A stretch of 64,000 bases of DNA from Clostridium_AF sediminicola (GCF_050402865.1 NZ_BAABMF010000014.1:1-64000); one strand, 5' to 3'. Shown: positions 15,186-24,879, counted from the first letter of the stretch. The notes: a model not told the origin generated them from the letters alone. Program-made: numbers and translations.

Positions 15186-15310
15186 AATGCACAATTATTT
15201 ACACCTTTCGTTGACACGAAAGTTTTTAATTAAAGAAAAAGATTTAATAATTCCTTTTTCTTTGACAAAAAGACTCGATTCCTCAATTGTGCACTGTGCA
15301 TTGTGAATTA
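15186..15310 (-). repeat. Composite repeat, copy F (reverse orientation, partial core)
   Basis: The arms include AATGCACAATT on the left and the heptamers TTGTGCA, CTGTGCA and TTGTGAA on the right, inverted relative to each other. Read on the minus strand the interior has AAAAAGGAATT and the hairpin CTTTCGTGTCAACGAAAG, matching the 3' half of the core in copies A-E. It lies directly upstream of the metallophosphoesterase gene. Confidence 0.6.
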
Positions 15311-15326
15311 GAAATGGGGTGATAAA

Positions 15327-16013
15327 GTGGCATTATATGCTATCTCAGATATTCATTTAGCATTGACGACGGATAAGCCTATGGATATTTTTGGGGTTCA
15401 CTGGGAAAACCATCATATCAAAATTAAAGAAAACTGGTTAAATAAAATTACTAATGAAGATACTATTTTAATTGCAGGAGATATATCTTGGTCAATGAGT
15501 ATGAAAGAAGGTATGGAAGATTTAGAATGGATTCATAATTTGCCAGGTAAAAAAATAATATGTAAAGGGAATCATGATTATTGGTGGGGGAGTATATCAA
15601 AGCTAAATAAATTATATGAAGATATGAAATTTATCCAAAATAATTATTATATATATGAGGACTATGCCATTTGTGGTTCAAGAGGTTGGTCATTATTTGG
15701 AACCAGTTCACAATCTCAACACGATAAAAAAATTATAAATAGAGAGATTATAAGACTCAAACTTTCCCTTGATGCTGCTGTTAAAGGTGGCTACAATAAA
15801 ATAATTGTTATGATGCATTATCCACCAGTTAATGATAATTTTGAAGAATCAATATTTACAGAACTATTTAGCAATTATCCAATTGAAAAAGTTATTTATG
15901 GACATCTTCATGGAAAGTCATTGACAAATGTTTTTCAGGGCTTACATAATAATATAGAGTATATTTTTACTTCTTGTGACTATATTGATTTCGACCCAAT
16001 AAAAATAATATAA
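15327..16013 (+). CDS. Calcineurin-like metallophosphoesterase
   Basis: A 228-residue phosphoesterase with the standard two-metal motifs in order: SDIHL (residues 7-11), AGDIS near 51, KGNHDYWW (80-87), MHYPP near 166 and YGHLHG near 191. These residues bind Mn, Fe or Zn in phosphodiesterases and Ser/Thr phosphatases. The start is GTG behind GGGGTGAT. Close homologues in Clostridia are conserved but of unknown substrate. It stands between tyrS and the small alarmone synthetase, with no clear operon link. Confidence 0.88.
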   Translation: MALYAISDIHLALTTDKPMDIFGVHWENHHIKIKENWLNKITNEDTILIAGDISWSMSMKEGMEDLEWIHNLPGKKIICKGNHDYWWGSISKLNKLYEDMKFIQNNYYIYEDYAICGSRGWSLFGTSSQSQHDKKIINREIIRLKLSLDAAVKGGYNKIIVMMHYPPVNDNFEESIFTELFSNYPIEKVIYGHLHGKSLTNVFQGLHNNIEYIFTSCDYIDFDPIKII

Positions 16014-16073
16014 TCAAAATTTGATTGAATTTTATTTATATTATTAGTAAAGAGGTGTTAGTTAAAAACAGTA

Positions 16074-16105
16074 GATTGGCGGTAGTTTTATTCTATAAGC
16101 CAATC
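16074..16105 (+). promoter_or_regulatory. Hairpin in the alarmone synthetase leader
   Basis: GATTGGC (16074-16080) and GCCAATC (16099-16105) form a seven-pair stem about 30 bp before the start codon. There is no T tract, so an operator or mRNA structure is more likely than a terminator. Confidence 0.35.
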
Positions 16106-16137
16106 AACATTAGAACATAAAAAGTGGGGTTTTTTAT

Positions 16138-16929
16138 ATGCAAACAAGAGAGTGGAAAAGAATATTAATTCCTTATAATCAAGCAGTTGAGGAATTAAAA
16201 ATTAAATTTAAAAGCATAAGAAGAGAATATAGAAAAAGAAATGAAATATCACCTATTGAATTCGTAACTGGTAGAGTAAAAGAAATATCAAGTATATTAG
16301 AAAAGGCTAAAAAATTTGATATACCATTAGATAGAATTGAGTATGAATTGGAAGATATAGCAGGAATAAGAATAATGTGCCAATTCGTTAATGATATATA
16401 TAAAGTTGTAGAGATAATAAGAACAAGAAAAGATATGCAGATAATGTATGAAAAAGATTATATAGCAAATGTTAAAGAAAGTGGATATAGGAGTTATCAT
16501 ATTATTATTAAATACCCTGTGTATACTGCATTTGGAGAACAATATATTTTAGCGGAACTTCAAATAAGAACATTAGCTATGAATTTTTGGGCTACAATAG
16601 AACACTCCTTGAATTATAAGTACAAGAAAAGAATTCCAGAAGAGATTCAAAATAGACTGAAAGCAGCAGCAGATGCTGCATTTACATTAGATGAGCTCGT
16701 GCTTGATATCAAAGATGAAATAATGGATGCACAAAAACTCTTTGAGGTAAAATCAAGCTTAGTATCAGATATAAGTAACCATATTTTAACATTAATGTCT
16801 ATTGGAAGGATGATTGAAGCTAAAGGATATCAGACTGAATTGAATAATATTATTAGTGATGGAAATATACTACAACTAGCGGCATTGAAAGAAAGGGTAG
16901 AAAATACACTAAAGCTTTTCAAAACATAA
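16138..16929 (+). CDS. Small alarmone synthetase (RelQ/YjbM-like GTP pyrophosphokinase)
   Basis: A 263-residue protein with only the RelA/SpoT synthetase domain, so it makes (p)ppGpp or pGpp from ATP and GTP/GDP/GMP and cannot hydrolyse it. Visible signatures are IEYELEDIAGIRIMC, VKESGYRSYHIII (G-loop, residues about 115-127) and ILAELQIRTLAMNFWATIEH, with the catalytic Glu. An N-terminal helix and a C-terminal helical part (170-263) match the tetramerising RelQ type. No HD, TGS or ACT domain is present. It is monocistronic, ends in a bidirectional terminator and has a hairpin in its leader. Confidence 0.92.
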   Translation: MQTREWKRILIPYNQAVEELKIKFKSIRREYRKRNEISPIEFVTGRVKEISSILEKAKKFDIPLDRIEYELEDIAGIRIMCQFVNDIYKVVEIIRTRKDMQIMYEKDYIANVKESGYRSYHIIIKYPVYTAFGEQYILAELQIRTLAMNFWATIEHSLNYKYKKRIPEEIQNRLKAAADAAFTLDELVLDIKDEIMDAQKLFEVKSSLVSDISNHILTLMSIGRMIEAKGYQTELNNIISDGNILQLAALKERVENTLKLFKT

Positions 16930-16945
16930 AATTATGTAAAATATA

Positions 16946-16982
16946 AAAACGCTAAGTTTCATGAGAAATTTAGCGTTTTTAT
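16946..16982. terminator. Bidirectional terminator
   Basis: AAAAACGCTAA and TTAGCGTTTTT pair around TTTCATGAGAAA. It ends both the alarmone synthetase gene and the convergent leuS. Confidence 0.9.
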
Positions 16983-17014
16983 TCAATTCTTATTTGTAAG
17001 CTTAGTTGTAAAAT

Positions 17015-19465
17015 TTATTTTGCAACAATATTTACTAATCTTCCCTTTATAACAATTACTTTTTTAATTTCTTTGCCTTCAAGGGTTTCTTTTATTTTGT
17101 CAGAATTAACTGCTGCATCTTTTATTTCATCTTGAGAAAGATTTGTTTGTATATTAATTCTGTCTTTGATTTTTCCATTAATTTGGATAGCTATTTCCAC
17201 TTCATCTTTGATTAAAGCTGTTTCATCTAAAGTAGGATACCCATTATTAAATACTGAAAAATTTTCACCTAGTAATTCCCACTGTTCTTCACCAAAATGA
17301 GGAGCAAATGGTGCAATTAATTGAACAAAATCTTTTAGAGTTTCTTTTAAGAAAGCTTTATTTTTATTCTCTATACTTGTATATTTAACTAAAGCATTAA
17401 CAAATTCCATCAATCTAGCTATAGCAGTGTTGAATTGGAATTTATCTGTATCAATTGTAATATGTTTTATTGCATAATGTCTAGCATAGTTTAATTCTTT
17501 TTCTTCTTTTTCCATAGTATCTTTAGTGTTTTTAGTGTTTTCTAAATCTGCCCTTAATCCATCAAGAGTTCTCTCAATTCTGTCAACAAATTTATGCATT
17601 GATTTGATACCATCATCACTCCAAGCGCCACCTTCAGTATAAGCAAATCCAAACATTAAGTACATTCTAAAAACGTCAGCACCATATTCAGTAATATAAT
17701 CATCAGGGGAAATTGTATTTCCTTTTGATTTACTCATTTTCATTCCATCGGGACCTAAAATTAACCCTTGGTGAGTCAAAGACTTAAATGGTTCATCAAA
17801 ATCAAGATAACCTAAGTCCCTAAGCGCTTTTGTAATAAATCTAGCATAAAGTAAGTGCATACAAGCATGTTCTGGACCACCTACGTATTTGTCTACAGGA
17901 AGCATTTTATTTACTTTATCTCTATCAAATATAATTTCGCTGTTATTATTATCAACATATCTCATTTGATAGAATGAAGAACAAACAAAAGTATCTAAAG
18001 TGTCAGCTTCTCTTTTTGCAGGACCACCACAAGTTGGACAAGTTGTATTAATAAATTCATCACATTTAGCAAGTGGAGATTTTCCATCAGGAGTAAATTC
18101 AACATTATATGGTAGTTCTAAAGGTAGTTGCTCATTAGGGACAACTACTGAGCCGCATTTTTCACAATGAATGATAGGAATAGGAGCACCCCAATACCTT
18201 TGTCTTGATACGAGCCAGTCACGAAGTCTATAATTTATTTTCCATCTTCCAAGACCATCTTCACTTAGTTTTTTAACTATAGCGCCTTTAGCATCAGCAG
18301 TTTTTAATCCATCAAATTCACCACTATTAACTAAAGTTCCATGGTTTGTATAAGGAAGCGAATCATCTTCTCCATCTTTTCCTTTGATAACTCTATCTAT
18401 TGGTAAATTAAACTTCTTTGCAAATTCATAATCACGTTCATCATGTGCAGGTACAGCCATTACACAACCAGTACCATAAGTTGCCAGTACATAGTCAGCA
18501 ACCCAGATAGGAACTCTTTTTCCATTAACCGGATTTATTGCATAAGCTCCAGTAAATACACCAGTTTTTTCTCTTGTAATTGATTGTCTTTCAATATCTG
18601 ATTGTTTAGAAGCTTCAAGTTTGTATGTTTCAACAGCTTCTTTATTTTCAGAAGTAACAACTTTGTCTACAAATGGACTTTCAGGAGCTAAAACAACATA
18701 AGTTACTCCATTTAGAGTATCAACTCTAGTTGTAAATACATCAAAAGTTAAATCAGTATTTTCAATCTTAAAGGTAGCTTCTGCACCTTTTGATTTGCCT
18801 ATCCAATGCTTTTGCATAGCTTTAGTTTTTTCAGGCCAATCAAGTTTATCTAAATCTTGTAATAATTCTTCAGCATAATCAGTGATTTTCAAGAACCATT
18901 GAGTTAAATCTTTTTTTATTACTTCAGTATCACATCTTTCACATAAACCCTCTTTTACTTGCTCATTAGCAAGTACAGTATTACAGCTAGGGCACCAATT
19001 AACAGGAGCATTTTTTCTATATGCAAGATTATTTTTATATAATGTAGCAAAAATCCATTGAGTCCATTTATAGTAGTCTGGCATACAAGTTATAACTTCG
19101 TGATCCCAGTTAAACATTGCTCCCATAGCTTTTAATTGGGTTTCCATGTTTTCAATATTTTTTTCAGTTGAGTCCTTTGGATGAATTCCAGTTTTTATAG
19201 CATAATTTTCTGCAGGTAGGCCGAATGCGTCAAATCCCATTGGTTGGAAAACATTATATCCTTGCATTTTTTTAAATCTAGCCCATGAATCAGTAGGACC
19301 ATAGTTGAACCAGTGTCCAGCATGAAGTTTTGCACCAGAAGGATAAGAGAACATTTCTAATGTATATAATTTCTCTCCAGGAGCATTTTCATCAAATTTA
19401 TGGAAACCAGTACTTTCCCATTTGTCTTGCCATTTTTTATCAATAGCAGTTCCGTATTTACCCAT
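17015..19465 (-). CDS. leuS: Leucyl-tRNA synthetase
   Basis: An 816-residue class I synthetase that charges tRNA-Leu. The HIGH motif is in YPSGAKLHAGHWFNY near residue 40, zinc-binding CPSC/CERC and CEKCG/CPTCG pairs are present, the CP1 editing domain spans about 220-410 (with TYGTGCVMAVPAHDERD), and KMSKSKGN lies near 575. Length is normal. The ATG follows TAGGAGGAATT. Transcription comes from a consensus promoter through a T-box leader on the minus strand, with a heptamer-arm repeat between T-box and start codon. Confidence 0.98.
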   Translation of the reverse strand: MGKYGTAIDKKWQDKWESTGFHKFDENAPGEKLYTLEMFSYPSGAKLHAGHWFNYGPTDSWARFKKMQGYNVFQPMGFDAFGLPAENYAIKTGIHPKDSTEKNIENMETQLKAMGAMFNWDHEVITCMPDYYKWTQWIFATLYKNNLAYRKNAPVNWCPSCNTVLANEQVKEGLCERCDTEVIKKDLTQWFLKITDYAEELLQDLDKLDWPEKTKAMQKHWIGKSKGAEATFKIENTDLTFDVFTTRVDTLNGVTYVVLAPESPFVDKVVTSENKEAVETYKLEASKQSDIERQSITREKTGVFTGAYAINPVNGKRVPIWVADYVLATYGTGCVMAVPAHDERDYEFAKKFNLPIDRVIKGKDGEDDSLPYTNHGTLVNSGEFDGLKTADAKGAIVKKLSEDGLGRWKINYRLRDWLVSRQRYWGAPIPIIHCEKCGSVVVPNEQLPLELPYNVEFTPDGKSPLAKCDEFINTTCPTCGGPAKREADTLDTFVCSSFYQMRYVDNNNSEIIFDRDKVNKMLPVDKYVGGPEHACMHLLYARFITKALRDLGYLDFDEPFKSLTHQGLILGPDGMKMSKSKGNTISPDDYITEYGADVFRMYLMFGFAYTEGGAWSDDGIKSMHKFVDRIERTLDGLRADLENTKNTKDTMEKEEKELNYARHYAIKHITIDTDKFQFNTAIARLMEFVNALVKYTSIENKNKAFLKETLKDFVQLIAPFAPHFGEEQWELLGENFSVFNNGYPTLDETALIKDEVEIAIQINGKIKDRINIQTNLSQDEIKDAAVNSDKIKETLEGKEIKKVIVIKGRLVNIVAK

Positions 19466-19516
19466 AGTAAATTCCTCCTAATAAACGAATGTATTTGTAA
19501 ATTGCGTAGCAATAAT

Positions 19517-19602
19517 TGTTGTAAGTTGTAAGGCATAAGTGATAAGTTATGAACATCTTTCATATATTGAAAACTTTAACTTATGATTATAACTTACAAA
19601 TG
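19517..19602. repeat. Heptamer-arm repeat, copy H, in the leuS leader
   Basis: Units TAAGTTG, TAAGGCA, TAAGTGA and TAAGTTA form the left arm and an inverted series (TTAACTTATG, TTATAACTTAC) the right, with little or no core. It lies between the T-box terminator and the leuS start. Confidence 0.65.
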
Positions 19603-19624
19603 TTTGTTTTAATAATTCTATTCA

Positions 19625-19843
19625 AACAAAAAAAGCCATCCCCCAAACAAGAGACGAAAGCATTTTCCGCGGTACCACTCTTGTTAGGCTAAAGCCTCCC
19701 TTTTCCAGTATAACGGGTTTTAACCGACAAAGCTCCAGAGTAAGTTCACATCTCTCATTGCTACCTTTCACCAACCGATAGCTCTCTTTATTAACAAAAA
19801 TATGCTAATACTCTCCTTCATAGCTAATAAAATATTTCTTTAT
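19625..19843 (-). promoter_or_regulatory. T-box riboswitch of leuS
   Basis: On the minus strand the T-box motif GAGTGGTACCGCGG (19680-19667) is exact and is followed by a hairpin and a seven-T run (terminator, 19628-19690). The stem I part contains GAACTTACTCTGG, in which CUU or CUC could be the leucine specifier; I could not decide which. Uncharged tRNA-Leu would allow read-through. Confidence 0.9.
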
Positions 19844-19849
19844 CACATA

Positions 19850-19878
19850 ATTATAATTTATCATATAATAGCTGTCAA
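19850..19878 (-). promoter_or_regulatory. leuS promoter
   Basis: On the minus strand TTGACA, 17 bp, TATAAT: a perfect sigma-A consensus just upstream of the T-box leader. Confidence 0.85.
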
Positions 19879-19894
19879 GTGAAAAATAGCTCAT

Positions 19895-20210
19895 AGTTAC
19901 AGTTGTCAGTTCACAGTGTACTGTTTGCAGTAAAGGTTGATTTTCTGCAGAAAATCTTTAACCAAGCCTTTATCTGCTCATCAGATTGATATAAGGTACT
20001 TTTGCTATACAAAAGGAAATAATATAGAACAAAATTGGTAAATATATGATATAATATGAAGATAAAATTAATATTTACTTATTTATGTTGATTGTCATTG
20101 GTAAAATATTAAATTATAGTTTTTATTAGATTCTCAAAGGAAAAAATGATTAGAAGCTTTCGCTTGAGAAACATTTTCATAATTGTGTGATGTTAACTGT
20201 GAATTGTAAA
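19895..20210 (+). repeat. Composite repeat, copy B, interrupted
   Basis: The core GATTTTCTGCAGAAAATC, TTTAACCAAGCC, ATAAGGTACTTTTGC and AAAAGGAA fills 19936-20020. The 3' hairpin AGAAGCTTTCGCTTGAGAAA and a heptamer arm appear only at 20150-20205, so about 110 bp of AT-rich sequence separate the halves. It ends just before the MntP-like gene. Confidence 0.7.
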
Positions 20211-20223
20211 AGGAGAGATTAAT

Positions 20224-20775
20224 TTGGATATATATTCATTGTTTTTTATAGCAATAGCATTATCCTTAGATGCTTTTGGAGTAATGTTATGTATAGGATT
20301 AAATAAAAGTTTACCTATTAAAAACAAATTTTTATTTATACTTTCATTTGGTTTTTTTCAATTTTTATTTTCATACTTGGGGGCATATGCAGGACTAATC
20401 TTTAATATTTATATAGTAGCGGTACCTAAAATAGTAGGAGGAATAATTATTGCTATTGTAGGAGTGTTAATGGTAAAAGAAGGAATAGATAAGGATGATT
20501 GTAAGGTTTTAAATAATAGAAAAATGTACTATATTTTAGGAATATCAGTAAGTATAGATGCTGCAGTTATAGGATTTACTGTTCTAAATAATATATTGAA
20601 TCATATAAATGTATTTCTTCAAACAGTATTTATTGGAATAATAACATTAATAATGTGTACTCTAGCTTTATTAATATCAAAGTATTTAAGAAAAATTGAT
20701 GTAGTCGCTAAATACGCAGACTATCTAGGTGGAATTATACTAATTATATTTGGAATAAAAATGATATTTTTCTAA
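20224..20775 (+). CDS. MntP-like manganese efflux pump
   Basis: A 183-residue membrane protein with six predicted helices in two repeats. The conserved acidic segments are ALSLDAFGVMLCIGL (helix 1) and GISVSIDAAVIGFTV (helix 4), matching the DUF204/MntP family, which exports Mn2+ through paired Asp sites. The start is TTG 20224 behind AGGAGAG. It is shorter and less typical than E. coli MntP, and the related YtaF sporulation protein is another possibility. The next gene, ssb-like, follows after 66 bp with its own RBS. Confidence 0.8.
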   Translation: MDIYSLFFIAIALSLDAFGVMLCIGLNKSLPIKNKFLFILSFGFFQFLFSYLGAYAGLIFNIYIVAVPKIVGGIIIAIVGVLMVKEGIDKDDCKVLNNRKMYYILGISVSIDAAVIGFTVLNNILNHINVFLQTVFIGIITLIMCTLALLISKYLRKIDVVAKYADYLGGIILIIFGIKMIFF

Positions 20776-20841
20776 AATAAATGTTTATAAATTTTTCAAC
20801 TGGATATACTTCAAATAAATTAATCAAATTTGGAGGTCATT

Positions 20842-21192
20842 ATGAATAAAATAATGTTGGTTGGAAGAATTACAAAAGATTTAGAGTTAAAAGAAGTTGG
20901 AGAAGACAAAGTACCAGTAGTAAACTTTACGATAGCTGTTAACAGTGGGATAAACAAGAATACAGGAGAAAAGATTGTAGATTTTCTTCCAGTATCTGCT
21001 TGGAATAAAAATGCTGAGAATTTATATAAGTATACTGGAAAGGGAACTTTAATTAGTATTATTGGAAGCTTAAGAAATAGAAATTTTAAAATTAGTGATG
21101 GTATTACAAAACAAATTCCAGAAGTTAGAGCTGAAAGAATTCAATTTTTAGAAACTAAGAAAAGAGAGCAGGAAGCTAAAGAAGTTAGTTAA
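20842..21192 (+). CDS. Single-stranded DNA-binding protein, short paralogue
   Basis: A 116-residue OB-fold SSB starting at ATG 20842 behind GGAGG; a TTG at 20830 would swallow that site. MNKIMLVGRITKDLEL, VVNFTIAVN, DFLPVSAWNKNAENLYKY and GTLISIIGSL are typical SSB strands. It lacks the glycine-rich linker and acidic C-terminal tip of the replicative SSB, so it is probably a second copy used in special conditions such as competence, repair or an old mobile element. Neither neighbour is a replication gene. Confidence 0.88.
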   Translation: MNKIMLVGRITKDLELKEVGEDKVPVVNFTIAVNSGINKNTGEKIVDFLPVSAWNKNAENLYKYTGKGTLISIIGSLRNRNFKISDGITKQIPEVRAERIQFLETKKREQEAKEVS

Positions 21193-21197
21193 AGGAA

Positions 21198-21224
21198 GGA
21201 TGCGGGGGAATCGCATCTTTTTGT
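21198..21224 (+). terminator. Terminator of the SSB gene
   Basis: GATGCG and CGCATC around GGGGAAT, followed by TTTTTG. Confidence 0.7.
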
Positions 21225-21323
21225 TTAAGTATTTATAGTATTTACCCTAAAAATAACTTGAATAAATGAGATTTATGAAGTAATCTAAAGAAAAAGAATT
21301 TGTTATGAATTGAGGAGGATTAT

Positions 21324-21731
21324 ATGGAGTTTTCATCAATAGTATTAATGGAAGTTGATAAAGATAATAAATTTATAAAGGAATTAGATAGTTATAAAGT
21401 TGAAGATGGAGGAGAATATATAAGAAAATTCTTCTATAATGAAGAAGATGTGTTTGTGTACTTCTATCCAGCAAGAGATGTTGAAGATTGGGAGTATTCA
21501 GCTCTATATGACTTTTTTGATTTGGATGTATTTGAAGAGAAAGGGTACAATATTGAAGAAAAAGATGATGAATATAATCCAACATGGATTGTAAAACTAG
21601 ATTATATAGAAGAACGTAAAGATATGGCTGAGAAATTATCAGAACTATGCATATTAATTAAAGAAGAAATGATAAAAGCTTTTGAAGAAGCTGAAAAAAA
21701 TAAAACAGATTATGAGGAAGAGGAAGAATAG
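21324..21731 (+). CDS. Acidic conserved protein of unknown function
   Basis: A 135-residue, strongly acidic soluble protein that I do not recognise with confidence; similar Clostridia proteins are grouped in a DUF family (possibly DUF6762). It begins EFSSIVLMEVDKDNKF, has an aromatic-rich centre (DVFVYFYPARDVEDWEYSAL), and ends in helices with a poly-Glu tail. There are no cysteines besides one near the C-terminal helix, no membrane segment and no motif of an enzyme. The ATG follows GAGGAGG. It lies alone between a terminator and composite repeat copy C. Confidence 0.75.
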   Translation: MEFSSIVLMEVDKDNKFIKELDSYKVEDGGEYIRKFFYNEEDVFVYFYPARDVEDWEYSALYDFFDLDVFEEKGYNIEEKDDEYNPTWIVKLDYIEERKDMAEKLSELCILIKEEMIKAFEEAEKNKTDYEEEEE

Positions 21732-21751
21732 AAATAAAATGCGAACTAAAA

Positions 21752-21920
21752 CAGTGATAAGTTACAAGTGACAAGTTAATGATGATTTTCTTATGGAAAA
21801 TCTTTAACTAAACCTTTGTTCGCTCCGCTAAATGGAATAAGGTGCTTTTGTTGAATTAAGAGCTTTCGTTTACGAAAGGTATCATGAACTTGGCACTTAT
21901 CACTTGTAACCTGTCACTAT
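21752..21920 (+). repeat. Composite repeat, copy C
   Basis: Left heptamers AAGTTAC, AAGTGAC and AAGTTAA; core GATGATTTTCTTATGGAAAA, TCTTTAACTAAACC, GGAATAAGGTGCTTTTG and AGAGCTTTCGTTTACGAAAG; right heptamers CACTTAT, CACTTGT, AACCTGT and CACTAT. It ends just upstream of pepF. Confidence 0.85.
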
Positions 21921-21988
21921 AAATTTCGAACTTGTTCGCAATTTGTTTTAATTATGAATTGTGGACTGAAAAAAGGGAGGTTAAAACT

Positions 21989-23779
21989 TTGTCATTAGAA
22001 ATAAAAAAAAGAGAAGATATAAAAGCAGAAGATAAATGGAATGTTGAAGAAGTATATTCAAATGTAGAAGAATGGGAAGTCGATTTTACAAAATTAAAGG
22101 AAGAGGCAGAAAAAATTACTGAGTATGTAGGAAAGTTATCACAAGGTGAAGAACTCTTAAAATATTTAAAATTAGATGAAAATATTTCAAGGTTAGCAGA
22201 AAGGTTGTTAGTGTATGCGTTTCTTAGATCTGATGAAGATACAACTAATACTCTTTTTCAAAGCCTAAAAGGTAAAATACAAGTTTATTTATCTGAGCTT
22301 ATGGCAAAGGGAGCATTTTTTATACCAGAAATTTTATCTATTAATGAAGATAAGTTAAAATCTGAGATAGCTAGAAATCCGGAACTTGAAACATATCAGT
22401 TTATGTTCGACCAAATATTAAGAAGAAAAGCACATACATTAAGTATAGAGATGGAAGAACTTATGGCTTCAGTTTCAGATTGTTTATCAGCACCTTCTAA
22501 TATTTTCAATATGTTTTCTAATGCGGACCTGAAACTACCTAATATAACAAATGAAGAAGGTATGAAAGTAGAATTAACAGAAGGAAATTATTCTATTTAC
22601 ATTAAATCTAAAGATAGAAGAGTAAGAGAAGAGGCTTTTAAAGCACTATTTGATACATACAAAGGATTTAGAAATACAATGGCAACCGCTTTAACTTCTT
22701 CCATTAAAAATTTTGCTTTCAATGCAAAAACAAGAAATTATTCAAACTCTATGGAAGCATCATTAAAACCTAATAACATTCCTGTGAAAGTTTATGAAAA
22801 TGCAGTTGAGACAATTAATAAACATTTAGGTAGCTTGCATAGATATGTGAAAACCAAGAAGAAATTATTGGGGTTAGATGATATGCATATGTATGATTTA
22901 TATGTGCCGGTTATTGATATGCCAAATACTCATATTAAATTTGATGAAGGTATAAAAATTGTAAAGGAAGCATTAAAACCGCTGGGAAAAGAATATTTAT
23001 CAATTTTTCAAGAAGGTATAGATAATAGATGGATTGATAAGTATGAAAACAAAAATAAAAAGAGTGGAGCTTATTCTTGGGGTTCATATGATACAATGCC
23101 TTATGTTCTATTAAATTATAATTATACATATAACGATGTTTCTACTTTTGCCCATGAGATGGGTCATTCGTTACATTCATATTATTCAAGAAGAGAGCAG
23201 CCATATGTATATGCAGATTACACTCTATTTTGTGCAGAGGTTGCATCAACTGTTAATGAATGTTTATTGATAAATCATTTAATTGACAAGGAAAAGGATA
23301 AGAACAAGAAGTTATTTTTAATAAACCAACAATTAGAGCAGATAAGAACTACAGTATTTAGGCAAATTATGTTTGCAGAATTTGAAAAAATTACCCATGA
23401 AAAAATTGATGCAGGTATGCCACTTACTGCTGATGATTTATGCTCAATATATAAGGAATTAAACGTTAAATACTTTGGAGAAGATATGATTGTTGATGAT
23501 GAAATTGCAATGGAATGGTCTAGAATTCCACATTTTTATAGAGACTTTTATGTATATCAGTATGCCACAGGTTATGCAGCTGCAAACTCATTTGTTAATA
23601 TGATTCTTCAAAATGGAAAAGAATCAGTTGAAAAATATATAGGTTTCTTAAAAAGTGGTGGGTCAGATTATCCAATTAATATTTTACAAAATGCAGGTGT
23701 TGATATGATGTCGCCTAAACCAATAGAAGATACGATTAAAAGATTCGATGAGCTCCTTGATATGTTAGAAGAATTATAA
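21989..23779 (+). CDS. pepF: Oligoendopeptidase F
   Basis: A 596-residue M3B zinc metallopeptidase that cuts short peptides in the cytoplasm. The zinc motif HEMGH is at residues 389-393, and the downstream Glu ligand is in CAEVASTVNE. TTG 21989 is chosen as start because GGGAGG lies eight bases upstream and the product then begins SLEIKKREDIKAEDKWNVEEVY, as in homologues; an upstream in-frame start would lie within the repeat-flanking sequence. Length fits the family. The gene is monocistronic, preceded by composite repeat copy C and followed by a terminator. Confidence 0.95.
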   Translation: MSLEIKKREDIKAEDKWNVEEVYSNVEEWEVDFTKLKEEAEKITEYVGKLSQGEELLKYLKLDENISRLAERLLVYAFLRSDEDTTNTLFQSLKGKIQVYLSELMAKGAFFIPEILSINEDKLKSEIARNPELETYQFMFDQILRRKAHTLSIEMEELMASVSDCLSAPSNIFNMFSNADLKLPNITNEEGMKVELTEGNYSIYIKSKDRRVREEAFKALFDTYKGFRNTMATALTSSIKNFAFNAKTRNYSNSMEASLKPNNIPVKVYENAVETINKHLGSLHRYVKTKKKLLGLDDMHMYDLYVPVIDMPNTHIKFDEGIKIVKEALKPLGKEYLSIFQEGIDNRWIDKYENKNKKSGAYSWGSYDTMPYVLLNYNYTYNDVSTFAHEMGHSLHSYYSRREQPYVYADYTLFCAEVASTVNECLLINHLIDKEKDKNKKLFLINQQLEQIRTTVFRQIMFAEFEKITHEKIDAGMPLTADDLCSIYKELNVKYFGEDMIVDDEIAMEWSRIPHFYRDFYVYQYATGYAAANSFVNMILQNGKESVEKYIGFLKSGGSDYPINILQNAGVDMMSPKPIEDTIKRFDELLDMLEEL

Positions 23780-23790
23780 ATTTTCGTTAA

Positions 23791-23827
23791 CAATAAACAG
23801 CAATGTAAGTATTGCTGTTTATTTTAT
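23791..23827 (+). terminator. pepF terminator
   Basis: AATAAACAGCAAT pairs with ATTGCTGTTTATT, followed by TTATG. Confidence 0.85.
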
Positions 23828-23856
23828 GTTATCATAGAATCCGGGGGTTTTTTATT

Positions 23857-24855
23857 ATGAATAAATTTGCAACAATAAAATATTTGATGGATATAATGTC
23901 ACAGGATTATGGATATAAAACAGAACAATTTTCTTCTAGAGACATGAATGAAACATTTTGGGGTGTTTTTAGATATGAAGGTGATAAGAAAGTTGCTATG
24001 GTTTTTTTAGATGATACTGATTTTTTCAAAATAGATGAACAGACCTACAGGAGTAGAACTTATTGGGAATATAGTGATTTAAAGCTAATTAAAATAATTT
24101 TTTCTGATGATCAAAGATGGTTGGATAGTAATTTCACTAAGGATATTACAGAAAGAGTTATTGTAATAAGTAATAGAAATGAAAGAATTTATTTTTTTAC
24201 TAGAGAAGAAGAAGTAATAGCTCTTCAATTAAATAATTTATTAGATAATAGGAAAAAATATGATACAAAACGGAAAAGAGGAATTGATACAGCTGCAACT
24301 GCTACCTATGTATTAATTACTATAAATGTATTAATGTTTATACTAACGAGTATATTTTCTGGGAATTTTATTGATTCTAATATTGAAGTTCTTATTTATT
24401 TTGGTGCAAAAGTTAATTCCTTAATAAGAGGTGGAGAATATTATAGATTATTAACAAGTGCATTTTTACATGGAGGATTTATTCATTTAGCAGTTAATAT
24501 GTATGCTTTAAATGCTCTTGGACCATTAGTAGAAAAAGTGTATGGTAGGATTAAGTTCTTGATTATTTATTTTGTATCGGCGTTTGTTGCTTCAATCTTT
24601 AGTTTTTCTTTTTCTGCAAGTGTTTCTGTAGGCGCTTCTGGAGCAATTTTTGGGTTATTAGGCGCAACATTAATATTTGCATACAAAATGAGAAATAAAA
24701 TTGGAACTAAAATGGTATCCAATATACTTTCTGTAATAGCATTAAATGCTTTTTTGGGATTAGCTTTACCTAATATTGATAATTTTGGACATCTTGGAGG
24801 ATTAGTTGGTGGAACATTAATTTCTTTAGCATTAGGGCTAAAGAAATTAAGATAG
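23857..24855 (+). CDS. Rhomboid-family intramembrane serine protease
   Basis: A 332-residue protein. ATG 23857 follows a GGGGG purine run; an earlier in-frame start lies inside the pepF terminator. The first 145 residues are soluble and carry no motif I know. Six membrane helices follow, with HGGFIHLAVNMYAL, the catalytic Ser in GASGAIFG (S261) and the catalytic His in GHLGG (H312), so the Ser-His dyad is complete. Rhomboids cut membrane-anchored substrates; in Gram-positives the YqgP type combines such a soluble N-domain with membrane-protein quality control. Substrate unknown. Confidence 0.92.
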   Translation: MNKFATIKYLMDIMSQDYGYKTEQFSSRDMNETFWGVFRYEGDKKVAMVFLDDTDFFKIDEQTYRSRTYWEYSDLKLIKIIFSDDQRWLDSNFTKDITERVIVISNRNERIYFFTREEEVIALQLNNLLDNRKKYDTKRKRGIDTAATATYVLITINVLMFILTSIFSGNFIDSNIEVLIYFGAKVNSLIRGGEYYRLLTSAFLHGGFIHLAVNMYALNALGPLVEKVYGRIKFLIIYFVSAFVASIFSFSFSASVSVGASGAIFGLLGATLIFAYKMRNKIGTKMVSNILSVIALNAFLGLALPNIDNFGHLGGLVGGTLISLALGLKKLR

Positions 24856-24879
24856 TTTTACCTCATTTAGGTGTTAGGG